Of a stretch of 64,000 nt of DNA, positions 12,248-64,000 are shown piece after piece. Positions within the stretch are counted from its first letter, which is position 1. Every line of letters starts with the position of its first letter. The position numbers and the translations under genes were made by a program. Under the pieces are notes generated by a model. It saw only the letters and a list, made by a program, of their open reading frames with translations. It did not search any database and had not been told where the DNA came from. Origin of the DNA: Aplysia californica (lineage: Eukaryota > Mollusca > Gastropoda > Aplysiida > Aplysiidae); assembly GCF_000002075.1 (NCBI RefSeq), contig NW_004797806.1, forward strand, positions 2,212 to 66,211. The letters run 5' to 3'.

Positions 12248-15244
12248 AAAAACAAAGGCTGTGGAAAACACAACTGACTATGCTACGACTAGAACTAGGA
12301 CCAATATGGCAGAAACAGGAGTGCCCTTGAAGACTACTTTAGGCCAGGGCCTAGCGCACAACAGGGCTATCTACACTGCAAAACATGCACAGATCCTGGC
12401 ATCATGAGGTACACACACAAGAGGGTCACATCACACAGCAGTCAAGAAGACGCTACCAGGAAACATCAGTGAACCATACGGTGTTACCACGCATCACCAA
12501 AGCCACACAGTGCTACGACACATCAGTCAACAGCCACACGTATGGACTTAATACACAACTTTCGTATTAATATACAAGTGTATCAAAACCACAATCCCTT
12601 CAGCCCTCTGGTCTCAAGCTTTGTACAACAATATCATACAAATATACGTCATCATTGGTCAGTTGCTCTTGTGGTTTCCGCAACAGTTTGTCATCAGCAA
12701 CACTTCCGGAATGATACGTTACGAGCGATGGTACGATTGTGACTGTAATTAATACATTGTGACTGACTGTAATTAAAAATGATACGTTATGATTGAGGTG
12801 GCAATTTTCCTGACTTCAATAAAGTTAGCCTCACCTGTTTGGGTTGGAAGTGACAAGTTCTTATTGGGAACACATTAACAATTTTTCTTTTACTTCAAGT
12901 AACCAAGGTAAAACTTGAATTAACAGCAAAACGAAACCTTATGAAAATTCTTGTGCCTAAGATGACATCAAATTTAGCACATTATCAATACTTTTAAACA
13001 GAGAAATTTATGTTTTCAATTAAATGTAGCGGAAACAGACCATAAATATAAAATAAAAACCATGTATCGAAATTTTTTCATTTGATTGACTTTTTTGGTG
13101 CATTTCATAACCAGAGATATGACTATTTTGGCCGGAAACAAGTCCAAACAACAATAACTAATTTAATCCTGTAAGATACAGCAGACCAGAAAAAATGACA
13201 TGCGACTGACCAACAAACCTTCTCTTTGAAGACGGAGAAGAAACAAAGAATAAACCCATTGCCTGTAGAGTAGAGATATATCGGCAAAGAGGTTGTCATG
13301 ATGAGATTTGATTGCAGCCTCGAACCTACGATGTGCAACCAGATGGGAAGGGTAATGCTAAACTTTGCATAAGGAAACACAGACAGGCTTTTCGCCCAAC
13401 AACCAAATCTCTTATAAATAAAATTAAAATAGGATGAAGACAGTCATGAACACAAAATGTTAAATTCACAAAGTAAATCTCAGTTGATTGAGGAGATTAA
13501 GCAAAACTCAAACAAGCACAATGTCAGCACTGTTAGTACTCATGAGATAACTAATCACAATGGAGGAGGCAAAATGATGATGATGCACTTTACAAGAAGC
13601 TCATGATTAAAATTCTAAAATAAAAATAAAAGACTTCATGTCTAAAAGCATGGTTCTGGAATTACTACAGTATGTGAATCATTTTTACATTCATACACAC
13701 ATCTGAGAGTCAAAATCAACACAACTCATAGAAGAACGCTCACCTCCAGTACCGTTGCATAATTCTCCGTCTGACAGTAATATCATGAGAGCAAGTCATG
13801 GTAGTAACAAAGGGAGATAATATCGCGAGTCGATGGTCAGGTCTGGGGGGGGGGGGGGGGGGCCTACAGTCCCCTCAACAATGTATTGAGCAACAACAGA
13901 CGCTTCAGAATCACCTAATCATTATCTTATCCTATTCTTTCCTGCCAAGGGCTGTTTGCCGAATTACGCAACACACCAACCAAGTGAGATATGGCCTCAA
14001 ACCTTGCAGCAAACTATTTTCAAACTTGAGTACAGCTTTCAATAAATTAATACATCTTCTCTGTTCTCTTATAATGTGAATGTCATCCATTAAAGCTATC
14101 ATTTAACACTGTGAAATCATATACAACAAACGAGTCCAAGTTCGACTGACAGTAAACACATGGACTTGAACATGTCCCTGTTTCACCAATCTTTTTCACC
14201 ATGCCTTAAAATCCTCTCCTGTGACAGTAACCTTGATAACTTCACTAAGAGGACACAACAGCCCAGGGCAAAAAGCTAATGAATCCAGTTTCGGACAGAA
14301 TGAAACAGGGACTGACTATTCTTTTAAAACTCGTACAAGACAATGTAGTAACATTGAAGCATTGTACGCAATTCTACAAAACGTAAGCTACAAATTCCAC
14401 AGGGGAACAGAGTGCAGTCAACGTCATTTGGCTAGCTGAACCAAATGTTAAAACGATAACTGAGGCCTTGGGGCCATGACAAATTGATGACTGTACACAA
14501 AAGGTAACATTGTGCCACCTCTCCACTTTGGACAACATTACACATATAACGGGATATCGTCCAAGCTTTTGTTTTCTCTCAATCAGCACAACACCAGACA
14601 CATTTTTGCCAGGCATAGAAAAGAACAATAAATACGATAAAAAGAAGTACAAGGAGCAGGCAACACAGGAGCAGCCATCAAGCACCCGCACCAAGAGGTA
14701 GAAGGAAAGGAAAAGTAAAGCATTATCACACCAGAACGTAAGCCCTGGGTCAGTGTTTTTAGTCCATTGTAGGTCAATGTTCTGCAATCACAACACGCAT
14801 GCTTTTCAGAACCCACATAACCAACGTAATTTCTAAGACTACATTCAGTTAATTGGAGAGGTTCAATTATTGGACTGACAGAGAATCTTAACTGACACAT
14901 ATTACGATTCAAGAACTCGTGTTTGTGAACCACATCTAAACAATGAGGACTTCCACACTTTCTAAACACACTGGATGGATTCAGGATCTACGGTTGCTTT
15001 CAGACAAGACGACTTCTCAACTCTCGAGTCCATAACACAGCACATGGTTTGTACAGTAAACAACTACAACTGACACCATTTCTCTACACATACCCAAACC
15101 TAGAGCTTAAGTCCCAATAGAAACTTCCACCAAAAAAAATCTGTACCAATTCTGTTTACATGAAACACAACCAGCACTGACCGCCATTTTGAAATTTATG
15201 GTACCATAAATAAAAACTCCCTACACAAACTGTCCAAAAACTTC

Positions 15245-15320
15245 CATTTGGAATTTAAACCTTGGCCATTTGCACTGTAGTTAAAGCATTATACCAACTG
15301 AACTATCATAGCTCCCTTTG
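15245..15320 (-). mobile_element. tRNA-like SINE head
   Basis: On the minus strand gctatgatagttcagttgg (A-box) and ggtttaaattcc (B-box) sit at tRNA-like spacing. One of the few repeat-like elements in 10.3-23.2 kb. Confidence 0.45.
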
Positions 15321-16596
15321 TTTCGAATGGATATACATAATGTAGGGGACAGCTCACGATGCAAAGCCCACGAGTCGGAAAGGGGCTTAATACTTACAAA
15401 GAAATGAGATTCCAGACCCTTGTCCTTCACAACACAACAATTGAAAAATTCAAAAACGTAGAAAAAGGATATAACGAATAAATCTGTTTGAAATTCACTG
15501 GGATGATATAGTGCAGGAGCACTGTAGAATTTAATCACAAGATATGTACTGGACAACCCCAAACTCCAGCCTATGACAAGACACTGACAGGACAAGGTGG
15601 CATGTGTGTACGTGTTTGTGTGGCTCTAAAATACATTTATTTAGGCTGTCTTTTACAGCGAGTCAGCGAGATGACAGCCACATTTCACCAGGAAGCAGAG
15701 AAGGACTTATTAAGTGACACTTGAAACAATGTGGAAGGGGGTGAACTTGCTCCAGAGTACCACCCACCCACACATCATAATGATGTACAATGAGGAAGGC
15801 ATCACAGGGTTGTCAAGAAATGTGTCGATGCAAAGGCCATGTGACCAGGACAAATGTAAAGAGTGCACTAGAAGAGGAAGAACACACAGAGAGCTTTATA
15901 AGGCAGTGCTTGCCAACCTGGGCAGTACCACACACACACTACTGGGCAATTTGGTAATTTTGGTGGGCAGTGGGGATCATATAGGTAGTGACCGGTGTTA
16001 TTTTATGTCCCGCTGGATGTAGGTGGGCGGTACGAAAATTTAATCGCTTAAATGTGGCAAAAGTAGGCGCTGGCTATAAAAATGTTGACAGGAACTGGTG
16101 TATATATAGGGCAATACTAGTGGCTATTATTAAGGCTGGTGCAGACTGAACAATACTACCATGCTGACCTTTTGACCTTCACAAATAAAAGCAATCAAAC
16201 ATAAATCTGAATACTAACTAGAGAAACGCAATTCCAACTCTGATCAGCTAAATTTTTTAGGGAATATCTTAACTAGAAAGATTCACATAAAGGTGTGCTT
16301 CTGCCTTTCATGGCAAGAAAATTCAGGGCAAGGTAAGCACACATAGGATTTTAAGAGGTAAGGAGTGGGCATGACGGCAAGGTCTGACAGTTAAGGCTGA
16401 TGAACATAACCATAACGAAGGATCAAACAAAGTGAGCAAAAGGGGGTTGGGGCACATTTCTGAGCTAGCACACAGACAAACCTGTATTGTAGTTGTCAGC
16501 GGGGAAAAGACCTGCGTAGTTATGTTAGAATTGGAGGTGTAAATAATATTTGTTTCGCTGAACTATTCACACCCCTCCCCCCTTTTCAACCAGAAT

Positions 16597-16995
16597 TGCA
16601 GCACAGTATAACAATTGCATCAAGAGTCATCGAAACCATCTGCCATTATCGTATTGCTGCAAAGACCACAACACTTTGAGAGGTCGATTCGTAACTTTAT
16701 GAAGGCTTCAAAAGGATAAGATGTGGGAGGAAAAACCGACTTTGCAAAGCACAAAAACTCCACATGATAGGACACCGTTCAAACTTTGTGATTTGACGTG
16801 CAGCACAGTACAACCTTGCATCAAGAGTCACCGAAATATTCTGTCATTATAAAATTTCTGCAGAGACTACAACACTTTAAAAAGTTGATTAGAACTTTAT
16901 GAAGACGAAGATCAGACACGGGGAAAAAGCAACCTTGCAAAAAAATAATAAATCTACAAGATAGTTAAACATCGTTCAAACTTTGTGAGTTGATA
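16597..16995. repeat. ~200 bp direct duplication
   Basis: Segments starting at about 16597 and 16799 share gcagcacagta, gcatcaagagtca, actttatgaag and gttcaaactttgtga in the same order, at roughly 80 percent identity by eye. Confidence 0.8.
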
Positions 16996-17420
16996 ATGAC
17001 CATAGTCATAAGAAGACGTCACTATTAATGAAGGTAAACAGGGAACTAAACAGATAAAGAAGCAAGTACAAAAACACAAATACTACCATGCTCCATTGAG
17101 GGTTGAACATAAATACAGGAAATAAAATGGTTGATGGACATCTTCTCATTCTTGCAAAATTTTCAGAAATTAGGAGAACTTACGCGAAAAGAAATGTTCA
17201 CATTGTACATAAACAGGGACGTACACTTTCATTCACAAATATGTTCAAGTCAGGGAGTGAAAACTTCCAGAAAAGTGGCACTACGGAAATACTGAAGTCA
17301 TGAGGACTGGGGTGAGACTTGACTCATAATGATTCATGTTTGGAACAATGTAAAATATGTTAAGTACGTCATGAACACAGCGTGAGAGAAAATTCAAAAT
17401 TCTTGGCAACTAATCTCTTT

Positions 17421-17608
17421 CGTTTATCAGCTGACTTGAATGGTTAAACAATCAGCCATCCCCGATTCGTTTATCAGCTGACTTGAATGGTTAAACAATC
17501 AGCCATCCCCGATTCGTTTATCAGCTGACTTGAATGGTTAAACAATCAGCCATCCCCGACTCGTTTATCAGCTGACTTGAATGGTTAAACAATCAGCCAT
17601 CCCCGACT
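17421..17608. repeat. 47 bp tandem repeat, four copies, each with a hairpin
   Basis: Units are nearly identical (att/act changes at the end). Each contains GCTGATTG and CAAGTCAGC on the minus strand, which pair as an 8 bp stem with one bulged G. Confidence 0.95.
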
Positions 17609-17935
17609 CCCCTCCCTCTCAATGAACATTGCAAGGCAACAAACAGAGCTAATACACACTCAAAAACGTCTGCTTCTCTGAGGACCTTTCTTGCAAGGAG
17701 GCAAAAGAGATAAATAAATGATTCTTCCTTCAGGGATATCTCAAATGTTCAGAAATATGTAATGACCACAGAGTATAAACCTTTCACATACAATTTGCGT
17801 AAGATAATTTCACAGGCATTCATATATGAAACTGTCTTGCACATAAACCTTGCAAATTAGAAAACAAATTCAAAATCTGTGTTAATAATTATATTTTCCT
17901 ATAAACATTCAAAGTTTATCAATTAATTCACTCTC

Positions 17936-18283
17936 ATTCGTATATTACATCACTTACTTTATAAGTCTCTCTCACTTTACCTCACAAAAGCATTTTGATT
18001 ACCCTGGGCATTCTTCAAGTCATTCAATAGACATCATGCGCCAATTTTCACAAGTATTCAGCTGTCACTTGGCAACAAGCAATAGCAGACTTATGCCCCT
18101 CATTCCTATATTTATTATTATAACATCACTTATTTTAAGTCTCTCTCACTTTACCTCACAAAAAGCATTTTGATTACCCTGTGCATTCTTCAAGTCATTC
18201 AATAGACATCACATCATACGCCAATTGTCACAAGTCATTCAGCTGTCACTTGGCAACAAGCAATAGCAGACTTATGCCCCCTG
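17936..18283. repeat. ~175 bp tandem duplication
   Basis: 17940-18098 and 18118-18281 share long identical blocks (ctctctcactttacctcac, caacaagcaatagcagac) with small indels. Confidence 0.93.
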
Positions 18284-18972
18284 GAGGCAATGGTCAGTAC
18301 ACATGGTTCTGGTCAGGCGTTTTGTGAACTGTATTGGGGTGCTATATGGCAAAAGTGCATGGGGGGAATTTGATGGTACCCTCCCTATATCGTGATATGA
18401 CTTGGTTCTTTCTTTGAGACGGAACATTTTATCGGCGTTGCAAACAACCCACATACTCTACAAAACCTCAAATTACCAGGAAACAAAATCAAAAAGTACA
18501 TTTAAACAATAGTTACAGGTAAATCAGAACTGTACACAGTCCATAGTAGACATACTTGGGCATTAATTTGAAAAGGACAAGCTACCCAGAATAAATAGAG
18601 AAAAAAAAATATTTGCTATTGAATACTCATGCCAAGTCTGCAAGCATGCTAAAATCATAACACTATACTATTCACAAATTTCTCAACTCGCATATATGGA
18701 GATCTATCTGTTTAGGTCCAAATTTTGAAACAAGCACTCAGAGTGTGAAAAACCAATTTTGAAGGTATGCGAATTGTCCGCAAGGCCGATGTTTTGAGAT
18801 GGCAACAATTGGGATGGGGACACAAATTGATACAAAATATGATAAATAATGCATGGAATGCTCTACAAGGAAGGGGGAGCGGACTCATCCCTCTGTGTTC
18901 TCCCCCCGTGCTGCTGTGGAGTCTCCGTGTGCTAGATGCTGTAAGGCAAATCATCATCAGGGCACACCCTGA

Positions 18973-18974
<2 letters not shown>

Positions 18975-19006
<32 letters not shown>
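18975..19006. repeat. (CA)n microsatellite
   Basis: About 15 units. Confidence 0.95.
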
Positions 19007-19010
<4 letters not shown>

Positions 19011-22000
19011 AGGCTGGAGGTTCGAACCTCCTTCAGTCACAGTCCTTTTCTCAAGATTTTGTGTGAGGTTTGTGAGGTTAATGAAATGATTCTTTAAAAA
19101 TCTGCTTTGGCATGTGTCGTCTTCAGATGGCGAAAAGACATGAGAGCAGCATGATCAGTATGAGAAAAGAGAACATGAAGATGTTTTAAAAGTTGGATCT
19201 GGCCAGAGAACACAATGCCAGTCAAGTTGCCTGTCGTGTTGTACTCAGCACACAACGGCTGCAGTCAGCACATCTCCACTTCAACTTTATCTATGACCCC
19301 TAAAAAATTTGTTTAATTGCTTATCTTGGAGGCTCAAGTATGCCTTTTCTACTTGTAAATGAAGTTATAGGTGTTACTTGAGCAGTCATTCAGCCTCTAT
19401 TTTTATTGTTCATACCAACATTTTTCAAGCTAGGGAGACTAAACTTTTAAAGCGCATGCCCGTTTTCATTACAATGATTACATAAACAGTGTCAGCATAC
19501 CCCGTTACTGGACACATAGGGCAACATAAAAACTTGTACCACCAAGAAACAAATCCTGTAATATGAGACCCTTTAACCTTTCAATAAGATGCATTGTGAA
19601 TTCAATGGTGTGTCAAGATGTGGAAAATTGTGCAATTACATGATGTACCAGGTACATCCATATTATATAATATAAATATGGCATGGAAGAGGTTTTAAAA
19701 GCAATCTTTAAAATTTGCAAGAGCTTAAGGATGCCCTGAACATTTACATGCTTGCTAGTTCACCTCATATTAGTGTAATATGGTAAGATGCGTAGCGTCA
19801 TAAGGGTATGGGCAGTACATTAAATGAACTTTAATAAATCATTAATCACTAACATCATCAACATTTTGTCAGAGATTAAACTTGCACAATGACTGCTTTC
19901 TTATACTACCACACAACTTACAGCCAACATTACAGAAAGAGCGACTTCCATCACATTCCCACTGGTGGCACTATGTAAGACCAAATTTCCCCTTCTCTAT
20001 AGCCACATACCCTCACAACAAATATACAAAACTTCACCCTGGATCAGAGTGCACAACTCAGACTTCCTATGAGACTTCATAAACACAGTCATCGCATCAG
20101 AGCATGAGTACGGAGGTGAGCACAGATCAAATGGCTAACATTTCTGTACACTAACAGAGTCAGAGTATAACCATATTAGCAAGACTATAGGTATCTGTAA
20201 AGTAGAGTTTCAAATACAGCCATTTTTCACCATATATATAATATATTCGTTTCATGTGTGTCCAACAATTAACAACCTCATATAAAAATTTGTTAATGAT
20301 TCGTCCAACCCAAAAATAGACCAGATATTGACTGAAAACTCAAGTACGTAACCAGTGCACTTTAAAAGTGCTGAACAGAAGTAAGTATACGTATACACTT
20401 TTTTGAAAATAAATAACAACCATGCAGTAAAAACCCAATACTTACTGAACAAACACAACACCCAGTTACAATAAAGTTCAGCAAAATTGTTCACAACCAA
20501 CAAAAATATTGCAGTATGCTGAATAAATATAAGCTTGCATCTTACATGCGTTTGCATTTGAAAAATTATTTTCCTGTACACACAAGACACAGAAACAAAC
20601 GAGGTCTTTCTGTAAATTCATTTGAAGAAGAAAACAATACTGTTCAAGAATGAATTCTGTACCACAGCCATAGGCGGACAGCTTTTACCCAAAGCCTGTG
20701 TGGACTTGAACTTAGGGGAGAGAACCAAGGGAGGTTGTGTCAATATCTGGACCCAACCAAAGAGTGACAAGAGTGAGCATTTGCCTAATGACCGACAGAA
20801 CAGACAATTCAGATTCAGAATAAAGATTTCACTAAACAGTTTGCAGGCCTGCAGTCAAAACGTTTCAATTACAAAATAATACCAATCTTTTCTTACTCCT
20901 ACATCTCAGAACTATGACAAAAGTAATAGCTTTGTTCTCAAGCATGATGGAATTTTCTAGCACATTTCTATTTACAAAATAAGTCTGTTTTGCACGATAA
21001 AGGATCTTTCTAAATAAAATAGTATTCTTCTAGTACAGTCAATCTATTATAACACACCAAATGTAAACTAAAGAGGAGGCAAGTACTTTTGAACATAACA
21101 GACGTCTTAAATGTCATTTCTCATCAAGGATTATATTCAATTGGTTCCCTTTCACTTACTAAAACTGCACCTAGAATTTCTGGACTTTATGAGTATGCAC
21201 AGTTCATAAGAGAAAATACTTTACCAGAAACCATTAAATAGCGAATGTAAATGGAACTTTTTAACCCCAGGCCCCCATTCTGTCAGTCCGAGGCAATGAA
21301 ACAACACAGGCTAGACAAAGCCTGAGTGGGTTAGTACTGGCCAGCTCATGATGATCAAAACGTAAAAAATGTAAAGAACAGAACACATTGATTTTTCCGT
21401 CCGAGTCACACATGGCACTGCGGCACAACCGCCCGAGTCACTGGCAGTAACCGCCCAGCGACGTGTGACGAGGGACAGCAGTGTTGAGTAGGTCGGGAAA
21501 GGGCAACAAGTGTAGAAAGATTCCAGAACCTGCAGCCTCCGCACAAACTTCACGTCATTGTTTCATCAAAAGAACGACCGTCACACCAGAAACTCCAGCC
21601 ACTATCGTAAACTTCACTCTTATACCACGGCTCATCCACTTTAAGCTTACAGACCATACACATGGATGAGAATTGGAAGGCGAATCACTTCGGCTGTTTA
21701 GAAAAAAAACACAGAAATAATGAATTTTCCTTTCTTGAGCGATTCTGGGCACAAAACAGTTGTCCACTGCTATAAGGTACTGGGCCAAGGATTGATTTTT
21801 TTCCATTCAAATCCTCTCCACGATGAGGGCACCCATACCATTCTTATTTATCATTACGATTAATAACATTCAACACTCATAGCAAGTTTACCAAAAACAT
21901 CCCTTATCCTTGCAACGACAGTCAACATCCATGGCAAGCTTACTGTAAAAGTTATCATTGCCTACCAGCACCGACACCATACAATCATAGCACACCTACC

Positions 22001-23191
22001 GAGCATATCCCTTCGTACCTGCAACAACATTCAATATTCATGGCAAAGGTTTACAGCATAGTACAAAAATATAGATTTATTCATCAGGGGGCCCCAAACA
22101 CATAAGTGCCAAACACCTGCAACTTTCAGACGGGCATGCTCTGACATCAACACAAGCAGCACAGCAAACACTCGATTACAATCTTTGCATTTCATCCTCA
22201 CAAACACATTTGCAGCCACACACCATTTAAAAATAATTTTATGGAATCAAGGCTTTTTCTCCATTTAAAAAAACTCTGTCTCATGGAGAAACCTGTTGAA
22301 TAGGATACATTTTTAACAGCCAGATTTGATTTCTGTGACTAGTTAATGCTTCATACTTGCGTCCGTAGAATATTCTGTAATTTGGAGATAGCACATCCAC
22401 GGAGTTGGAAAGGTAATAAAACCAAATCCGCAAGTCTGTGCTCAACAACTTTAAATTTAGGAAAAGTTACCTTCCTCCCAGACATTGAAGACCCACAAAG
22501 ATTGGGCTAATCCAAGCGTAATCCAAGTGTCCAGAGCGAGGGGTCAAACAGAGGACTTGACATCACTTTCTCCTAAACAGGATGCTATTTCGACATGGGA
22601 TTACCTCCAGAAGACACAGACATCCATTTTCCACCACGGGTGAGGGCACACAAAGATTAAAAGTATCTTTCCGAAGAACCCAGCATCCACAAAAGAAACC
22701 TGTAGATCCCCCCACCATTTCAATATTTCAACATCTCCAAGAGCATAAGCTTGAGTGAGGGTATGTGGTATGGACACATGCTGTATAAAGTCGCTCACTC
22801 CATGACAACCAGTTACTCACATCTTGTTAAGGCTTTCACAGTCCACATTTGATTGATTGTCGAGGCAAATCCCTTTTCACCTCACGCAAAAGAGCTGAAA
22901 AAAGTTGTTCACTGGATGGATGACATGGACTCTCTCACAAGGTGCGTTAAATTCGCACTCAAATAATAATTCCTCTAAAGAATGAAATAGCTTCTCATAA
23001 TGATAAGTCAACTTTTACCTCACCGACGAATCACGAATGGCGTTAATTTTCCTGATAACCCATGTTTCCATTCAAAAAGATGAATCGTCAGTTGCACGGA
23101 TTCTCACAAATGAGTCATGTATAACTCAGGGATGAATCACCGATTGCTTAGCTTCCTACAAAAAGTCTTGTCTCTCTAATCTAGGCAGGAA

Positions 23192-63621
<40,430 letters not shown>

Positions 63622-64000
63622 CTGAGGAGAGAAAACGTCATAAGGTTACAGCACACTACAAAGTAAAGGCAAGATGAGAATATACATTCATAATAAGTTT
63701 AGTAAGAATATAAGGGATAACTGCATATGTAATTCAAAGTCCATTTTTTTTCTTGCAGCTATCCACTAAGAGACTTTCACTTTCAGCCAAACCACAAATG
63801 CCAACTGATGACATGAAGTAATATAAACCTCAAATTTTTCAGGGCTGTAGATGAAGAGTTTAAATACATCAGAAAAAGAAAATATTAGGGAGGTGACATG
63901 TCAACCTACAAAAATGTTTAAGCATTAAAGCTCCTAGCTTTAAATAGTATAATTCCTAACCTCAGCCTCAATATTCAGTGAATGCAACTGAAGAAAAAGT

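Larger units (their letters stand above)
10281..23191 (-). other. Candidate very long 3' UTR of the cadherin gene
   Basis: No convincing coding sequence is seen on either strand for 12.9 kb after the cadherin stop. The SINE-A, B, C and MITE-D families common on both sides are missing here, which would fit exonic sequence under selection against insertion. It holds tandem repeats, CA microsatellites and one tRNA-like repeat head. Several AATAAA signals occur on the minus strand (for example 22076-22081). The one at 10281-10286 has a TTTGTTTGTTTG tract just downstream. It could instead be plain intergenic DNA with a shorter UTR. Confidence 0.4.

Noticed and set aside
11944-12407. Cys/Val- and Thr/His-rich frames
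   Set aside because: Products of the CA repeat; no start context, splice borders or protein family resemblance.
14374-14969. Two overlapping minus-strand frames of 128-137 codons
   Set aside because: No recognisable domain, no conserved composition and no splice logic; chance frames in the candidate 3' UTR.

Overview
The window is a piece of an animal (metazoan) nuclear genome. Coding sequence is split into short exons with GT/AG borders, introns are AT-rich, and most other sequence is SINEs, MITEs and microsatellites. The one recognisable gene is a type III classical cadherin of the invertebrate neural-cadherin (CadN) kind, which points to a protostome-type invertebrate. A mollusc is my guess from the overall texture; I cannot name a species.

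The cadherin gene lies on the minus strand and fills about 23.2-63.6 kb. I traced 44 consecutive exons by hand. Every junction keeps phase and has a plausible donor and acceptor. Together they encode about 2,556 residues. The start codon, signal peptide and first cadherin repeats lie beyond 64000. Reading 5' to 3' (high to low coordinate), the protein has about 14 cadherin repeats, the primitive classic cadherin proteolytic-site region, EGF, laminin G, EGF, laminin G, EGF-like modules, one membrane span, a juxtamembrane (p120-catenin type) segment and a C-terminal beta-catenin-binding segment, ending at 23192. It should be a calcium-dependent homophilic adhesion receptor tied through catenins to actin.

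Downstream of the stop, 10.28-23.19 kb has no convincing gene and almost none of the SINEs and MITEs that fill the introns. I suggest it is mostly a very long 3' UTR ending near an AATAAA signal at 10281-10286, but this is inference. The left 10 kb is intergenic: an inverted pair of ~510 bp tRNA-headed SINEs, a third copy, a broken mariner-like transposon, microsatellites and homopolymers.

The introns hold at least three SINE types. SINE-A and SINE-B share a 3'-terminal hairpin. SINE-C copies are all in the sense direction, and several end just upstream of 3' splice sites. There is also a MITE family with 34 bp inverted repeats. Several exon borders are caught up in small tandem duplications. 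The most notable is a partial copy of the transmembrane exon whose differences from the original are almost all synonymous. A 100-base run of N lies at 54059-54158. Names such as SINE-A, B, C and MITE-D are local labels made from copies inside this window.
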